64,000 nt of DNA from assembly GCF_900197595.1 (NCBI RefSeq), contig NZ_FZLO01000005.1, positions 62,001-126,000 on the forward strand. Direction: 5' to 3'. The position numbers were made by a program, and so were the translations under genes. Positions 25,736 through 34,262 of this stretch are shown here, piece after piece. The notes under the pieces were generated by a model. The model did no database searches. It was not told the DNA's origin and saw only the letters and a list, made by a program, of their open reading frames with translations. This DNA comes from Scatolibacter rhodanostii (GTDB taxonomy: Bacteria > Bacillota > Clostridia > Oscillospirales > Acutalibacteraceae). The number at the start of each line of letters is the position of its first letter. Positions within the stretch are counted from its first letter, which is position 1.

Positions 25736-27169
25736 ATGTCGAGAGATGTATATGAGTCGCCACTTTCACAACGTTATGCCGGAAAAAAGATGAAGTATTT
25801 GTTCTCGTCTGAAATGAAATTTAAGACTTGGCGAAGACTTTGGATTGCTTTGGCTGAAGCTGAAAAAGAACTGGGAATGCCGATTACGGCAGAGCAGATT
25901 GAAGAGCTGAAAGCGCATGCAGAAGATATCAATTATGAAGTGGCCGAAGCTCGCGAAAAAGAAGTGCGCCACGACGTTATGAGCCATGTGTATGCTTATG
26001 GTCAGCAATGCCCGAAAGCAGCGCCGATTATTCATTTGGGGGCAACCTCTTGCTATGTCGGTGACAACACTGATATAATCGTCATGACAGAAGCACTGAA
26101 AGTGATTCGGGATAAAATTGTACAAACTGTGCGGGTTCTAGCTCGCTTTGCTGACGAATATAAATCTTTGCCGACACTTGCGTTCACACACTTTCAACCG
26201 GCACAGCCGACAACAGTAGGCAAGCGTGCAACGCTCTGGATTCAAGATTTGCTCATGGATTTGGAAGATGTAGAGTATCAGCTTTCTAAAGCCAAACTTT
26301 TAGGTTCTAAAGGAACAACCGGCACACAGGCAAGCTTTTTAGAATTATTTGAAGGCGACCACGGCAAAGTCAAACAAGTTGATAAAAAAATTGCTGAGAA
26401 AATGGGATATAGCGATTGCTTTGCGGTTTCGGGACAGACCTATTCCCGTAAGCTAGACAGTCAAATGCTCTCTGTTTTGAGCGGAATTGCCCAGAGTGCG
26501 GCGAAATTCTCCAATGATATTCGCCTTTTACAGCACCTAAAAGAAATTGAAGAGCCATTTGAAAAATCTCAAATTGGTTCATCTGCAATGGCCTATAAAC
26601 GCAATCCAATGCGCAGTGAAAGAATTGCTTCTCTTTCTCGTTATGTGATTGCCGATGCGGTGAATCCTGCCATGACCATGGCGGCACAGTGGTTTGAAAG
26701 AACGCTGGACGATTCTGCCAATAAGAGAATCAGTATTCCCGAAGCGTTCTTAGCGGTGGATGGTATTTTGGGTCTTTATATGAATGTTGCCGACGGCTTG
26801 GTGGTATATCCCAAGGTGATTGAACAAAGACTGAAGAGTGAACTGCCGTTTATGGCAACCGAAAACATCATGATGGACGCCGTGAAAGCGGGCGGAAACC
26901 GTCAGGAGCTCCACGAGAAAATTCGTGTTCATTCTATGGAAGCCGGCCGCATTGTCAAGCAAGAGGGCGGCGCCAATGATTTGATGGATAGAATCGCAGG
27001 CGACCCTGCTTTTGGTGTGACAAAAGAACAGCTTTCTGACATTTTGCAGCCGGAAAGATATGTAGGCCGCTCACCGGAACAGACCGTTGATTTCCTAAAA
27101 GAAGTGGTAAGACCAACTTTGGCAAAATATGACTCATTAGAAACGGAAACCGTACAAATTAATGTATAA
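25736..27169 (+). CDS. purB: Adenylosuccinate lyase
   Basis: The 477-residue enzyme catalyses two beta-eliminations of fumarate, from SAICAR and from adenylosuccinate. The fumarase/aspartase superfamily signature is visible as GSSAMAYKRNPMRSERI (about residues 281-297), with HDVMSHVYAY and GATSCYVGDN earlier. Length fits the family. GATGGAG precedes the ATG by about 8 bases. It acts directly downstream of PurC and of PurA, both encoded alongside. Confidence 0.96.
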   Translation: MSRDVYESPLSQRYAGKKMKYLFSSEMKFKTWRRLWIALAEAEKELGMPITAEQIEELKAHAEDINYEVAEAREKEVRHDVMSHVYAYGQQCPKAAPIIHLGATSCYVGDNTDIIVMTEALKVIRDKIVQTVRVLARFADEYKSLPTLAFTHFQPAQPTTVGKRATLWIQDLLMDLEDVEYQLSKAKLLGSKGTTGTQASFLELFEGDHGKVKQVDKKIAEKMGYSDCFAVSGQTYSRKLDSQMLSVLSGIAQSAAKFSNDIRLLQHLKEIEEPFEKSQIGSSAMAYKRNPMRSERIASLSRYVIADAVNPAMTMAAQWFERTLDDSANKRISIPEAFLAVDGILGLYMNVADGLVVYPKVIEQRLKSELPFMATENIMMDAVKAGGNRQELHEKIRVHSMEAGRIVKQEGGANDLMDRIAGDPAFGVTKEQLSDILQPERYVGRSPEQTVDFLKEVVRPTLAKYDSLETETVQINV

Positions 27170-27186
27170 GGTGAATTTTAGACAAT

Positions 27187-27227
27187 AAAACCCAACTACT
27201 AAGAATTTCATAGTAGAAATAAAGGGT
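27187..27227 (+). promoter_or_regulatory. Hairpin in the purB-purA gap
   Basis: CTACTA...TAGTAG nested within ACCC...GGGT gives a stacked stem of about 10 bp upstream of purA. There is no T-run. It may protect or pause the mRNA. Confidence 0.3.
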
Positions 27228-27266
27228 AAAAATATGGCATAAAATTTAGAAGGGACTAAAAAAATC

Positions 27267-28550
27267 ATGATTAAAGCGATTGTAGGTGCTTGTTGGGGCG
27301 ACGAGGGAAAAGGTAAAATTACCGATATGTTGGCTGATTCGTCAGATATCGTAATTCGTTTTCAGGGAGGAAGCAACGCAGGGCACACCATTATCAATAA
27401 TTATGGCAAATTTGCGCTTCACCAGCTGCCCTCGGGCGTGTTCCACGAGAATATTATCAACATCATTGGCAACGGCGTAGCATTGAGTGTAGAAAATCTG
27501 GTTAGCGAGATTGCTTCTATCATCGAGCGCGGTGTACCAAAGCCAAAGATTTTGGTTTCTGACCGCTGTCAAATTGTTATGCCCTATCACAAAGAGCTGG
27601 ATAGCTTAGAAGAAGCACGTCTTTCTGACAGAGCGTTTGGTTCAACCAAGTCAGGCATTGCCCCGTTCTATTCAGACAAATATGCAAAAATTGGTTTTCA
27701 GGTCAGCGAACTATTTGACGACAAAGATTCACTGATGGAAAAAATTGAACACGTCCTTTGTGTGAAAAATGTGCTGTATACCAATCTTTATCACGCTGAA
27801 CCACTGAAAGCAGAAGACGTTTATAACAAGTTGATGGAATATAAAGAACTGCTGGCTCCTTATGTAGCCGACACTTTTGAACTGCTCTATCAGGCTGTTC
27901 AAGACGGCAAAACCATTTTGCTCGAAGGTCAGCTTGGTTCACTGAAAGACCCAGACCACGGTATTTATCCGATGGTAACATCGTCCTCTACTTTGGCAGG
28001 ATACGGCACAATCGGTGCGGGTGTACCTCCTTATGAAATCAAAGAAATCGTCACGGTTGTCAAAGCTTATTCCAGTGCTGTCGGTGCCGGTGAATTTGTC
28101 AGTGAAATTTTCGGTGATGAAGCAGAAGAACTGCGTAAAAGAGGCGGAGACGGCGGCGAATATGGTGCTACAACAGGCAGACCGAGAAGAATGGGATGGC
28201 TCGATTTGGTTGCTTCACGTTATGGCTGCCGTTTGCAAGGTGCCACTTGTGTCGCTTTCACCGTGTTAGATGCTTTGAGCTATTTAGATGAAATTCCTGT
28301 ATGCGTTGCGTATGAATTGGATGGCAAGCAGATTGATTATTTCCCCTCCACAGCACAGCTGAAGCGCTGCAAGCCAATTTTAAAAGTGCTGCCCGGTTGG
28401 AAGACGGATATCAGAGGCATTCGCAATTATGATGAACTGCCTGAAAACGCTAAAAAGTACATTGAATTTGCGGAAGAACAAGTGGGTGTACCATTTAGAT
28501 TGATTTCTAATGGACCGGCAAGAGAAGACATCATTCATCACGAATCTTAA
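27267..28550 (+). CDS. purA: Adenylosuccinate synthetase
   Basis: The 427-residue enzyme uses GTP to join IMP and aspartate, the first step to AMP. Hallmarks are the N-terminal GACWGDEGKGKITD (P-loop with catalytic Asp), GGSNAGHTI, and ATTGRPRRMGWLD near residue 310. AAGGGA lies about 11 bases upstream of the ATG. purA is followed by glmS after only 23 bp. Confidence 0.96.
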   Translation: MIKAIVGACWGDEGKGKITDMLADSSDIVIRFQGGSNAGHTIINNYGKFALHQLPSGVFHENIINIIGNGVALSVENLVSEIASIIERGVPKPKILVSDRCQIVMPYHKELDSLEEARLSDRAFGSTKSGIAPFYSDKYAKIGFQVSELFDDKDSLMEKIEHVLCVKNVLYTNLYHAEPLKAEDVYNKLMEYKELLAPYVADTFELLYQAVQDGKTILLEGQLGSLKDPDHGIYPMVTSSSTLAGYGTIGAGVPPYEIKEIVTVVKAYSSAVGAGEFVSEIFGDEAEELRKRGGDGGEYGATTGRPRRMGWLDLVASRYGCRLQGATCVAFTVLDALSYLDEIPVCVAYELDGKQIDYFPSTAQLKRCKPILKVLPGWKTDIRGIRNYDELPENAKKYIEFAEEQVGVPFRLISNGPAREDIIHHES

Positions 28551-28573
28551 TCTAACGATAAGAAGGAATTTAT

Positions 28574-30400
28574 ATGTGTGGAATTGTAGGTTATATCGGT
28601 GATCGTGAAGTGTCACCTATTCTGTTAAATGGGCTCGAAAAATTAGAATACCGTGGTTATGATTCAGCAGGTGTGGCCGTGTATAATAACACAGGTATGC
28701 ATGTTGTGAAATCGAAAGGCAGATTGAGCGTACTGAGTGAATTGCTGCATGGCGGAACAGATTTACCCGGCACAGTAGGCATTGGGCATACACGTTGGGC
28801 TACCCATGGTGCACCGTCAGACATCAACTCACATCCGCAAGTCAGCGACGGCGGAAAGTTTGCTGTGGTTCATAATGGTATTATCGAGAACTATCTTTAC
28901 CTGAAAAATCATCTGATTAAAAGAGGAATCCACTTCGTGTCAGATACTGATACAGAAGTAGTGGCACAGATGCTCGAGTATTACCATCAGGGCGATGTGC
29001 TGGATACAATCTTGAAGGTAGCCAGTAAGGTAGAAGGCAGCTACGCCTTGGGTATTATCTGCGAAGAACACCCTGATACGATTTATGCCGTGCGCAAAGA
29101 TAGTCCGCTGATTATCGGAAAAGGCGAGAGCGAAAACTTTATTGCCTCTGATATCCCGGCTATTTTAATGCACACGAGAGATATCTACCGTATGAATGAC
29201 GGTGAGGTTGCTGTTCTATCAAAAAATGAGGTAGAGTTCTATAACCACGATAAAGAAAAGATAGAAAAAGTCACCGAGCGCATTGAATGGGATGTGGATG
29301 CAGCTGAAAAAGGCGGCTATGAGCATTTCATGATGAAAGAAATGTTTGAACAGCCTGAGGCCATTCGCAAAACCATCTCTCCTCGTATTCATGACGGCAA
29401 AATTGTGTTGGATGACATTGCGCTAACCGTGGAAAAAATCAAAGACATTGATAAAATATTTATCGTAGCTTGCGGCACAGCTTATCACGTTGGTGTCGTT
29501 GGCAAATATGCCTTTGAAAAAATTCTGCGTCTGCCTGTTGAAGTCGATGTGGCGTCTGAATTCCGCTATCGTGACCCCATTATCACCGATAAAAGTCTTG
29601 TGATTATCATCAGCCAATCGGGCGAAACGGCTGATACACTAGCTGCACTTAGAGAAGCTAAAAAGCATGGGGCTTATGTTCTTTCCATCGTGAATGTTGT
29701 GGGAAGTACGATTGCCAATGAATCTGACGATGTTTTGTATACATGGGCAGGACCTGAAATCGCTGTGGCTTCCACAAAAGCATACAGCACACAGCTTGCC
29801 ATGATGTACATGATTGTTCTTTATATGGCAGAGCAAATGCAAGCGGTCTCAACAGAAGAATTGAACCAGTATATTGCTGATTTAGAAAGCTTGCCTGACA
29901 AAGTAGCACAATGCTTAGAAGACAAAGAAACGATTCAGTATTTTGCGTCAAAACATTTTAATGCGCAGGATATGTATTTTATCGGACGTAACGTAGACTA
30001 TGCGGCTTCACTGGAAGCTTCTTTGAAGCTCAAAGAGATTTCTTATATTCACTCGGAGGCCTATACCGGCGGCGAACTCAAGCATGGCCCTATTTCTCTG
30101 ATTGAAGACAATACGTTGGTCATTGCCATCTGTACATATCAGCGATTGTTTGATAAAATGATGTCTAACGTAAAAGAAGTCAAAGCCAGAGGGGCTGTTG
30201 TGCTGGGTATTCTGACAGAAGATAAAGTAGGTGTGCAGACAGAAGCAGATCATGCTTTCTTTGTACCGAAGATTGCTGATTTCATGCTGCCTTCACTGTC
30301 CATTATTCCTTTGCAGTTGTTTGCCTATTATGTAGCCTCGCAAAAGGGCTGTGATATTGATAAACCAAGAAATCTGGCGAAATCAGTTACGGTCGAATAA
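28574..30400 (+). CDS. glmS: Glutamine-fructose-6-phosphate aminotransferase
   Basis: A 608-residue enzyme that makes glucosamine-6-phosphate for cell-wall synthesis. The mature N-terminus has the nucleophile Cys2 (MCGIVGYIG) of the class II glutamine amidotransferase domain, with GHTRWATHG. Two SIS domains follow (IACGTAYHVG, ISQSGETADT, YTGGELKHGPI), and the C-terminus KSVTVE is the conserved active-site tail. Only 23 bp separate it from purA, so the glmS ribozyme that usually precedes this gene in Firmicutes is absent; an AAGGAAT site drives translation. Confidence 0.97.
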   Translation: MCGIVGYIGDREVSPILLNGLEKLEYRGYDSAGVAVYNNTGMHVVKSKGRLSVLSELLHGGTDLPGTVGIGHTRWATHGAPSDINSHPQVSDGGKFAVVHNGIIENYLYLKNHLIKRGIHFVSDTDTEVVAQMLEYYHQGDVLDTILKVASKVEGSYALGIICEEHPDTIYAVRKDSPLIIGKGESENFIASDIPAILMHTRDIYRMNDGEVAVLSKNEVEFYNHDKEKIEKVTERIEWDVDAAEKGGYEHFMMKEMFEQPEAIRKTISPRIHDGKIVLDDIALTVEKIKDIDKIFIVACGTAYHVGVVGKYAFEKILRLPVEVDVASEFRYRDPIITDKSLVIIISQSGETADTLAALREAKKHGAYVLSIVNVVGSTIANESDDVLYTWAGPEIAVASTKAYSTQLAMMYMIVLYMAEQMQAVSTEELNQYIADLESLPDKVAQCLEDKETIQYFASKHFNAQDMYFIGRNVDYAASLEASLKLKEISYIHSEAYTGGELKHGPISLIEDNTLVIAICTYQRLFDKMMSNVKEVKARGAVVLGILTEDKVGVQTEADHAFFVPKIADFMLPSLSIIPLQLFAYYVASQKGCDIDKPRNLAKSVTVE

Positions 30401-30410
30401 TCAATAGCAA

Positions 30411-30440
30411 TTGTTTTGGGTATAAATACCCTGGTATAAA
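30411..30440 (+). promoter_or_regulatory. Possible guaA promoter with palindromic spacer
   Basis: TTGTTT (30411-30416) and TATAAA (30435-30440) are 18 bp apart. The spacer contains the perfect palindrome GGGTATAAATACCC (30418-30431), which could be an operator. Confidence 0.4.
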
Positions 30441-30451
30441 CACCCTAAAAA

Positions 30452-30523
30452 GTTCCAAGATTATATTGTTGGAGCGTTGGAACGTCACTATTTTGAAGCG
30501 GTTTTATGTCCTTCCCGGACATA
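30452..30523 (+). promoter_or_regulatory. guaA leader hairpins
   Basis: GTTCCAA/TTGGAAC (30452-30458 with 30477-30483) and TATGTCC/GGACATA (30505-30511 with 30517-30523) form two stems. The second could pair instead with a repeated GGACAT at 30535-30540 that overlaps the ribosome site and ATG, giving a switchable structure. I do not see a guanine riboswitch core. Confidence 0.4.
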
Positions 30524-30538
30524 GAATCAGGAAAGGAC

Positions 30539-32089
30539 ATGGATGTAAAAATGAAAGAACAAGCCAATCACGAAAGAGTTATAGTGATGGATTTTGGAGG
30601 ACAATATGCACAGCTCATCGCTCGCCGTGTGCGTGAGCAAGAGGTTTTCTGTGAAATTAAATCCTATAAAACCAGCGCAGAAGAATTGAAAGACTGTAAG
30701 GGTATTATTTTTACGGGAGGCCCGAACAGCGTTTATGAAGAAGATGCTTTGCGCTGTGATCCGAAAATCTTTGAAATTGGTGTACCCATTTTAGGGATTT
30801 GCTATGGTGCTCAGTTAATGGCCTATACTTTGGGCGGAGAAGTGAGTAAACCAGCTGTCAGAGAATATGGCAATACAGAAGTGAAATTTAATAAAGACTC
30901 AAAATTGTTTAAAAGTGTAGAAGACAGCATTTGCTGGATGAGCCATACGGATTATATTTCGGCTGTTCCAACAGATTTTGTGGTTTCTGCTACAACAGAT
31001 CATTGTCCGTCTGCAGCGATGGAGAATGAAGAGAAGAAGCTATATGGTGTGCAGTTCCATCCTGAAGTAGAGCATACTGTTTACGGAAAGACAATGCTTC
31101 ACAATTTCCTTTTTGATATTTGCGAGTGTTCAGGAGATTGGAAGATGTCCTCTTTTGTGGAGCAAACCATTGCAGAAATCAAGGAACAAGTAGGGGATAA
31201 GCGTGTTCTTTGCGCATTCTCAGGCGGTGTAGATTCCTCCGTTGCCGCACTTTTGGTGCATAGAGCTATCGGTAAAAACCTAACGTGTATTTTCGTTGAT
31301 CATGGACTTCTTCGCAAAGATGAAGGTGACATGGTAGAAAACGTGTTCAAAAAAGAATTCGACATGAATATTATTCGCGTCAATGTCGGCGAGCGCTTTG
31401 TGGGTAAACTGGCAGGAGTAGAAGAACCAGAGAAGAAGAGAAAAATCATCGGTGAAGAGTTTATCCGCGTATTTGAAGAAGAATCCAATAAGCTCGGCAA
31501 AATGGATTTCCTTTGTCAGGGTACCATTTATCCAGACATCGTAGAAAGTGGTGTCGGTGAGGCTGCTGTCATTAAAAGTCACCACAACGTAGGCGGACTT
31601 CCTAAGGATATCGGCTTTGAAGGCTTGATAGAGCCGTTGCGCAATCTTTTTAAAGATGAGGTTCGTCAAGCTGGAACAGAGCTTGGTATTCCGGATGAGC
31701 TCGTTTGGCGTCAGCCTTTCCCAGGTCCTGGTTTGGCTGTGCGTGTCATGGGAGAGATTACTTGGGATAAACTAGAACTTCTGCGTGACGCAGACGCTAT
31801 TTTCCGTGAGGAAATCATGAATTCTGGTTTTGAGAGAACCGTAAACCAATATTTTGCTGTTTTAACTTCTAACCGCAGTGTCGGTGTTATGGGTGATGAA
31901 CGCACCTATGGTGTCACAGTGGCATTACGCGCTGTCACCACTACAGACTTCATGACAGCAGATTGGGCAAAACTTCCGTATGAACTGCTTGGAAGAGCCT
32001 CAGCAAGAATCATCAACGAAGTGCCCGGTGTAAACCGTATTGTCTATGACATTACGAGTAAACCACCAGCCACAATTGAGTGGGAATAA
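30539..32089 (+). CDS. guaA: GMP synthase (glutamine-hydrolysing)
   Basis: The 516-residue enzyme converts XMP to GMP. The N-terminal class I amidotransferase domain has [13 protein letters not shown] (nucleophile Cys) and FHPEVEHT (His, Glu). The ATP-pyrophosphatase domain has [14 protein letters not shown], and the C-terminal dimerisation domain ends [18 protein letters not shown] chose the ATG at 30539, six bases after AGGA; an ATG at 30551 is possible, and the frame is open to 30506 without a ribosome site. It uses glutamine like the neighbouring GlmS. Confidence 0.96.
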   Translation: MDVKMKEQANHERVIVMDFGGQYAQLIARRVREQEVFCEIKSYKTSAEELKDCKGIIFTGGPNSVYEEDALRCDPKIFEIGVPILGICYGAQLMAYTLGGEVSKPAVREYGNTEVKFNKDSKLFKSVEDSICWMSHTDYISAVPTDFVVSATTDHCPSAAMENEEKKLYGVQFHPEVEHTVYGKTMLHNFLFDICECSGDWKMSSFVEQTIAEIKEQVGDKRVLCAFSGGVDSSVAALLVHRAIGKNLTCIFVDHGLLRKDEGDMVENVFKKEFDMNIIRVNVGERFVGKLAGVEEPEKKRKIIGEEFIRVFEEESNKLGKMDFLCQGTIYPDIVESGVGEAAVIKSHHNVGGLPKDIGFEGLIEPLRNLFKDEVRQAGTELGIPDELVWRQPFPGPGLAVRVMGEITWDKLELLRDADAIFREEIMNSGFERTVNQYFAVLTSNRSVGVMGDERTYGVTVALRAVTTTDFMTADWAKLPYELLGRASARIINEVPGVNRIVYDITSKPPATIEWE

Positions 32090-32101
32090 ATAACATTAAG
32101 A

Positions 32102-32133
32102 ACAAATCTCGTGCCTATTTGCACGGGATTTGT
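32102..32133 (+). terminator. Terminator after guaA
   Basis: ACAAATCTCGTGC and GCACGGGATTTGT form a 13-bp stem with one G-T pair. The following sequence is only moderately T-rich. Confidence 0.6.
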
Positions 32134-32198
32134 TTGCGTTTCATACTCTCTTTTTCTCACTACCTAGCTATATTTAGCCAATATAGACGGTATCATAC

Positions 32199-32227
32199 TT
32201 GACAAATCAAAGTAAGATGACTAGAAT
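32199..32227 (+). promoter_or_regulatory. Sigma-A promoter of the CobW-type gene
   Basis: TTGACA (32199-32204), 17-bp spacer, TAGAAT (32222-32227). The leader would be about 145 nt. I see no standard Zur palindrome in it. Confidence 0.65.
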
Positions 32228-32377
32228 AAAAGGCATTTAAATAGTTATGTATAGTTTAGAGAGAAAGCGTGAACGGAACATATAAATATAATTTAGCTTT
32301 GTTATAAAAGCAAAGAAATTGACCGAGTTTTGATAATTCTTAGGAAAACTGAAGTATAAAAACAGAGGAGGAACAAT

Positions 32378-33568
32378 ATGAAAAAACCAATTCCAGTTAC
32401 CGTATTGACAGGATACCTTGGTTCAGGAAAAACAACGTTGGTAAACCGTTTACTGGCGGATCCGCAGGGAATGCGTATTGCTGTTATTGTCAATGATATT
32501 GGAGAAATTAACATTGATGCCAAACTAATTGCAGGCAAGGGGCATGCTTCTGTCGCCGATAGTAGTCTAGTTTCGCTTACAAATGGTTGCATTTGCTGTT
32601 CGCTGCAAACCGATTTAATCACGCAAATTGTAAAGCTTGTTAAGACAGATCGCTTTGATTATATTTTGATAGAAGCCAGTGGCGTTTGTGAGCCAGTGCC
32701 TATTGCACAATCAATTGCTATGATAGGTGGAAAATTAAAAGATAAGGGTGTGCCCACTCTTTGCACATTGGATTCAGTAGTAGCGGTGGTAGATGCTTAT
32801 CGACTGATAACCGAATTTTCAGGGGGAGAAGCTCTTTTAGATGTAGAGGAAGAAGATATTGGTAGATTGTTGGTTGAGCAGATTGAATTCTGTAATTTGG
32901 TGTTGCTTAATAAGACAGATTTGCTCACGGGGGCAGAAGTTGAAAAGGTAGAAGCCATTGTTAAAGCACTTCAGCCTTCAGCACAAATTTTGAGAACGAG
33001 TTTTGTGGATGTTCCGTCGCAAAATATTTTAAATACTAAACTTTTTGACTTTGAAAAGACTTTTCTTTCCGCAGGCTGGGCACAGACTGTTGAAGAAGAT
33101 GAGCATGAAAAGCACAGTCATCACCATCATGCTGACCATCATCACGAGACAGACCACGAAGAAGAGCATGAGGAACATTCGCATCTTGAGGAGTACGGCA
33201 TCAGTACCTTTGTATATGACCGCCGTCGTCCTTTTGATGACAGCAAGCTAGAAGTTTGGGTAAACCACTTTCCTAGTGGTGTGATTCGTTGCAAAGGGTT
33301 GGTTTGGATTTCAGGCGAAGACGATACCAGCTTTTTGTTAGAGCAAGCCGGTAAATCAGTTAGTGTGCAGCCGTTTGCACCTTGGCTGGCAGCTGCCTCT
33401 TCAGAAGAAAGAGAAGCCGCTTGGCAGCGAGACCCAGTTGCCAAAGAGAACTGGGACGAAAAGATAGGAGATCGCATGTCAAAGCTCGTTTTTATCGGGG
33501 CTGATATGAATCAACAAGCAATCATTGAATCGTTGGATAATTGCTTGGATGAAGAACTTTCTTTTTAA
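32378..33568 (+). CDS. CobW/COG0523 family GTPase, metallochaperone
   Basis: A 396-residue G3E-family GTPase. Walker A is GYLGSGKT (12-19), the metal-binding CICC motif is at 71-74, and LLNKTD is the base-recognition motif near 180. A His-rich loop (about 244-270, a dozen His among Glu and Asp) connects to the C-terminal CobW_C domain. Members insert or supply metals such as zinc, iron or cobalt; the His-rich loop favours zinc or nickel but does not prove it. It is a single gene with its own promoter and a strong GAGGAGG site. Confidence 0.88.
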   Translation: MKKPIPVTVLTGYLGSGKTTLVNRLLADPQGMRIAVIVNDIGEINIDAKLIAGKGHASVADSSLVSLTNGCICCSLQTDLITQIVKLVKTDRFDYILIEASGVCEPVPIAQSIAMIGGKLKDKGVPTLCTLDSVVAVVDAYRLITEFSGGEALLDVEEEDIGRLLVEQIEFCNLVLLNKTDLLTGAEVEKVEAIVKALQPSAQILRTSFVDVPSQNILNTKLFDFEKTFLSAGWAQTVEEDEHEKHSHHHHADHHHETDHEEEHEEHSHLEEYGISTFVYDRRRPFDDSKLEVWVNHFPSGVIRCKGLVWISGEDDTSFLLEQAGKSVSVQPFAPWLAAASSEEREAAWQRDPVAKENWDEKIGDRMSKLVFIGADMNQQAIIESLDNCLDEELSF

Positions 33569-33692
33569 AAGAGATTGCTATTTCTTTATAAAACTAAAGT
33601 TTAAACGTATAAGCAATCAAATGAATAGGATTTTAGTGAATTACTAGTCGTATATTTGTATCGAAATAGATGGAAGTAAAGAGATTAAGACA

Positions 33693-33736
33693 TAAAAAAA
33701 CAAGAGGAAAACTTTACGCGGTTTTTCTCTTGTTTT
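33693..33736. terminator. Bidirectional terminator after the CobW-type gene
   Basis: AAAAACAAGAGGAAAA and TTTTTCTCTTGTTTTT pair around CTTTACGCGG. It ends the plus-strand CobW transcript and could back up the minus-strand mini-gene terminator. Confidence 0.75.
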
Positions 33737-33794
33737 TGCGAATATGCTTGCCAAGACGACCGATAATATGACTTTAAATAAAAAACTTTTAGCA

Positions 33795-33824
33795 AAAAAA
33801 TACCGCCCTCATAAAAGGGCGGCA
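33795..33824 (-). terminator. Terminator of the 20-codon mini-gene
   Basis: On the minus strand CCGCCCTTTTATGAGGGCGG forms a GC-rich stem with a short loop, followed by TATTTTTTT. It begins 15 bp beyond the stop of the small frame at 33839. Confidence 0.8.
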
Positions 33825-33838
33825 GCGCTATCTGATGA

Positions 33839-33901
33839 TTATAAGTTGCAATTTTTGCTGAAAAGCTGGAGCAGCAGTTGGAAGAGTTCTTGACAGTTCA
33901 T
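33839..33901 (-). CDS. 20-residue peptide gene with complete expression signals
   Basis: The frame encodes MNCQELFQLLLQLFSKNCNL. Its ATG (33901) is 8 bases after a perfect AAGGAGG (33916-33910), a sigma-A promoter lies at 33945-33973, and a strong GC-rich terminator follows the stop. These parts make a self-contained transcription unit of about 145 nt. The peptide is amphipathic with a Leu/Phe core and Cys at positions 3 and 18 that could form a disulfide. I recognise no family. It could be a signalling peptide, a type I toxin-like peptide or a small regulatory membrane peptide; a dual-function small RNA is also possible. Confidence 0.65.
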   Translation of the reverse strand: MNCQELFQLLLQLFSKNCNL

Positions 33902-33944
33902 AACGGCAACCTCCTTATAAGTAGTGGTCCTTTTGGACAACTCA

Positions 33945-33973
33945 ATCATAACAAAATTGATACTTTATTTCAA
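33945..33973 (-). promoter_or_regulatory. Sigma-A promoter of the mini-gene
   Basis: Minus-strand TTGAAA (33973-33968), 17-bp spacer, TATGAT (33950-33945). The leader (from about 33938) has a small GTCC-AAAA-GGAC hairpin before the ribosome site. The rest of 33974-34200 is very AT-rich with no gene that I can support. Confidence 0.65.
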
Positions 33974-34210
33974 ATGCAATATTTGGTGGTTTTACCAATT
34001 TCAATTGAGTAAAATTACGTATAAAAACGTTAAAATGACGAAAAATTGATAATGATGCTATCCAATTTCATTTTGTGAAAAAATTACACATTAAATATAT
34101 TTATAGTGATAGAGAAAAATATATCTATAAAAATTTCAAAATAGAAATATAATTCGTTATAGTGGAGCACTTATTTTTAATGAGTAGAGAAGAAGACTTT
34201 TTGATAGCGG

Positions 34211-34239
34211 TTGACTTTTATAAAAAATAGAATTATGAT
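34211..34239 (+). promoter_or_regulatory. Sigma-A promoter of the NYN-LOTUS gene
   Basis: TTGACT (34211-34216), 17-bp spacer, TATGAT (34234-34239). The leader is only about 17 nt and includes AAAAAGGAG. Confidence 0.65.
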
Positions 34240-34262
34240 GATAGAAAAAGGAGAAATATGGC

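Noticed and set aside
28551-28573. Possible glmS ribozyme
   Set aside because: Only 23 bp are available before glmS, and the upstream sequence is purA coding DNA without the ribozyme core.
30401-30538. Guanine riboswitch upstream of guaA
   Set aside because: I could not find the conserved purine-riboswitch loops or junction; the visible stems are simple hairpins.
33569-34262. A larger protein gene in the AT-rich gap
   Set aside because: Stops are frequent in all frames; only the 20-codon frame has a promoter, ribosome site and terminator.
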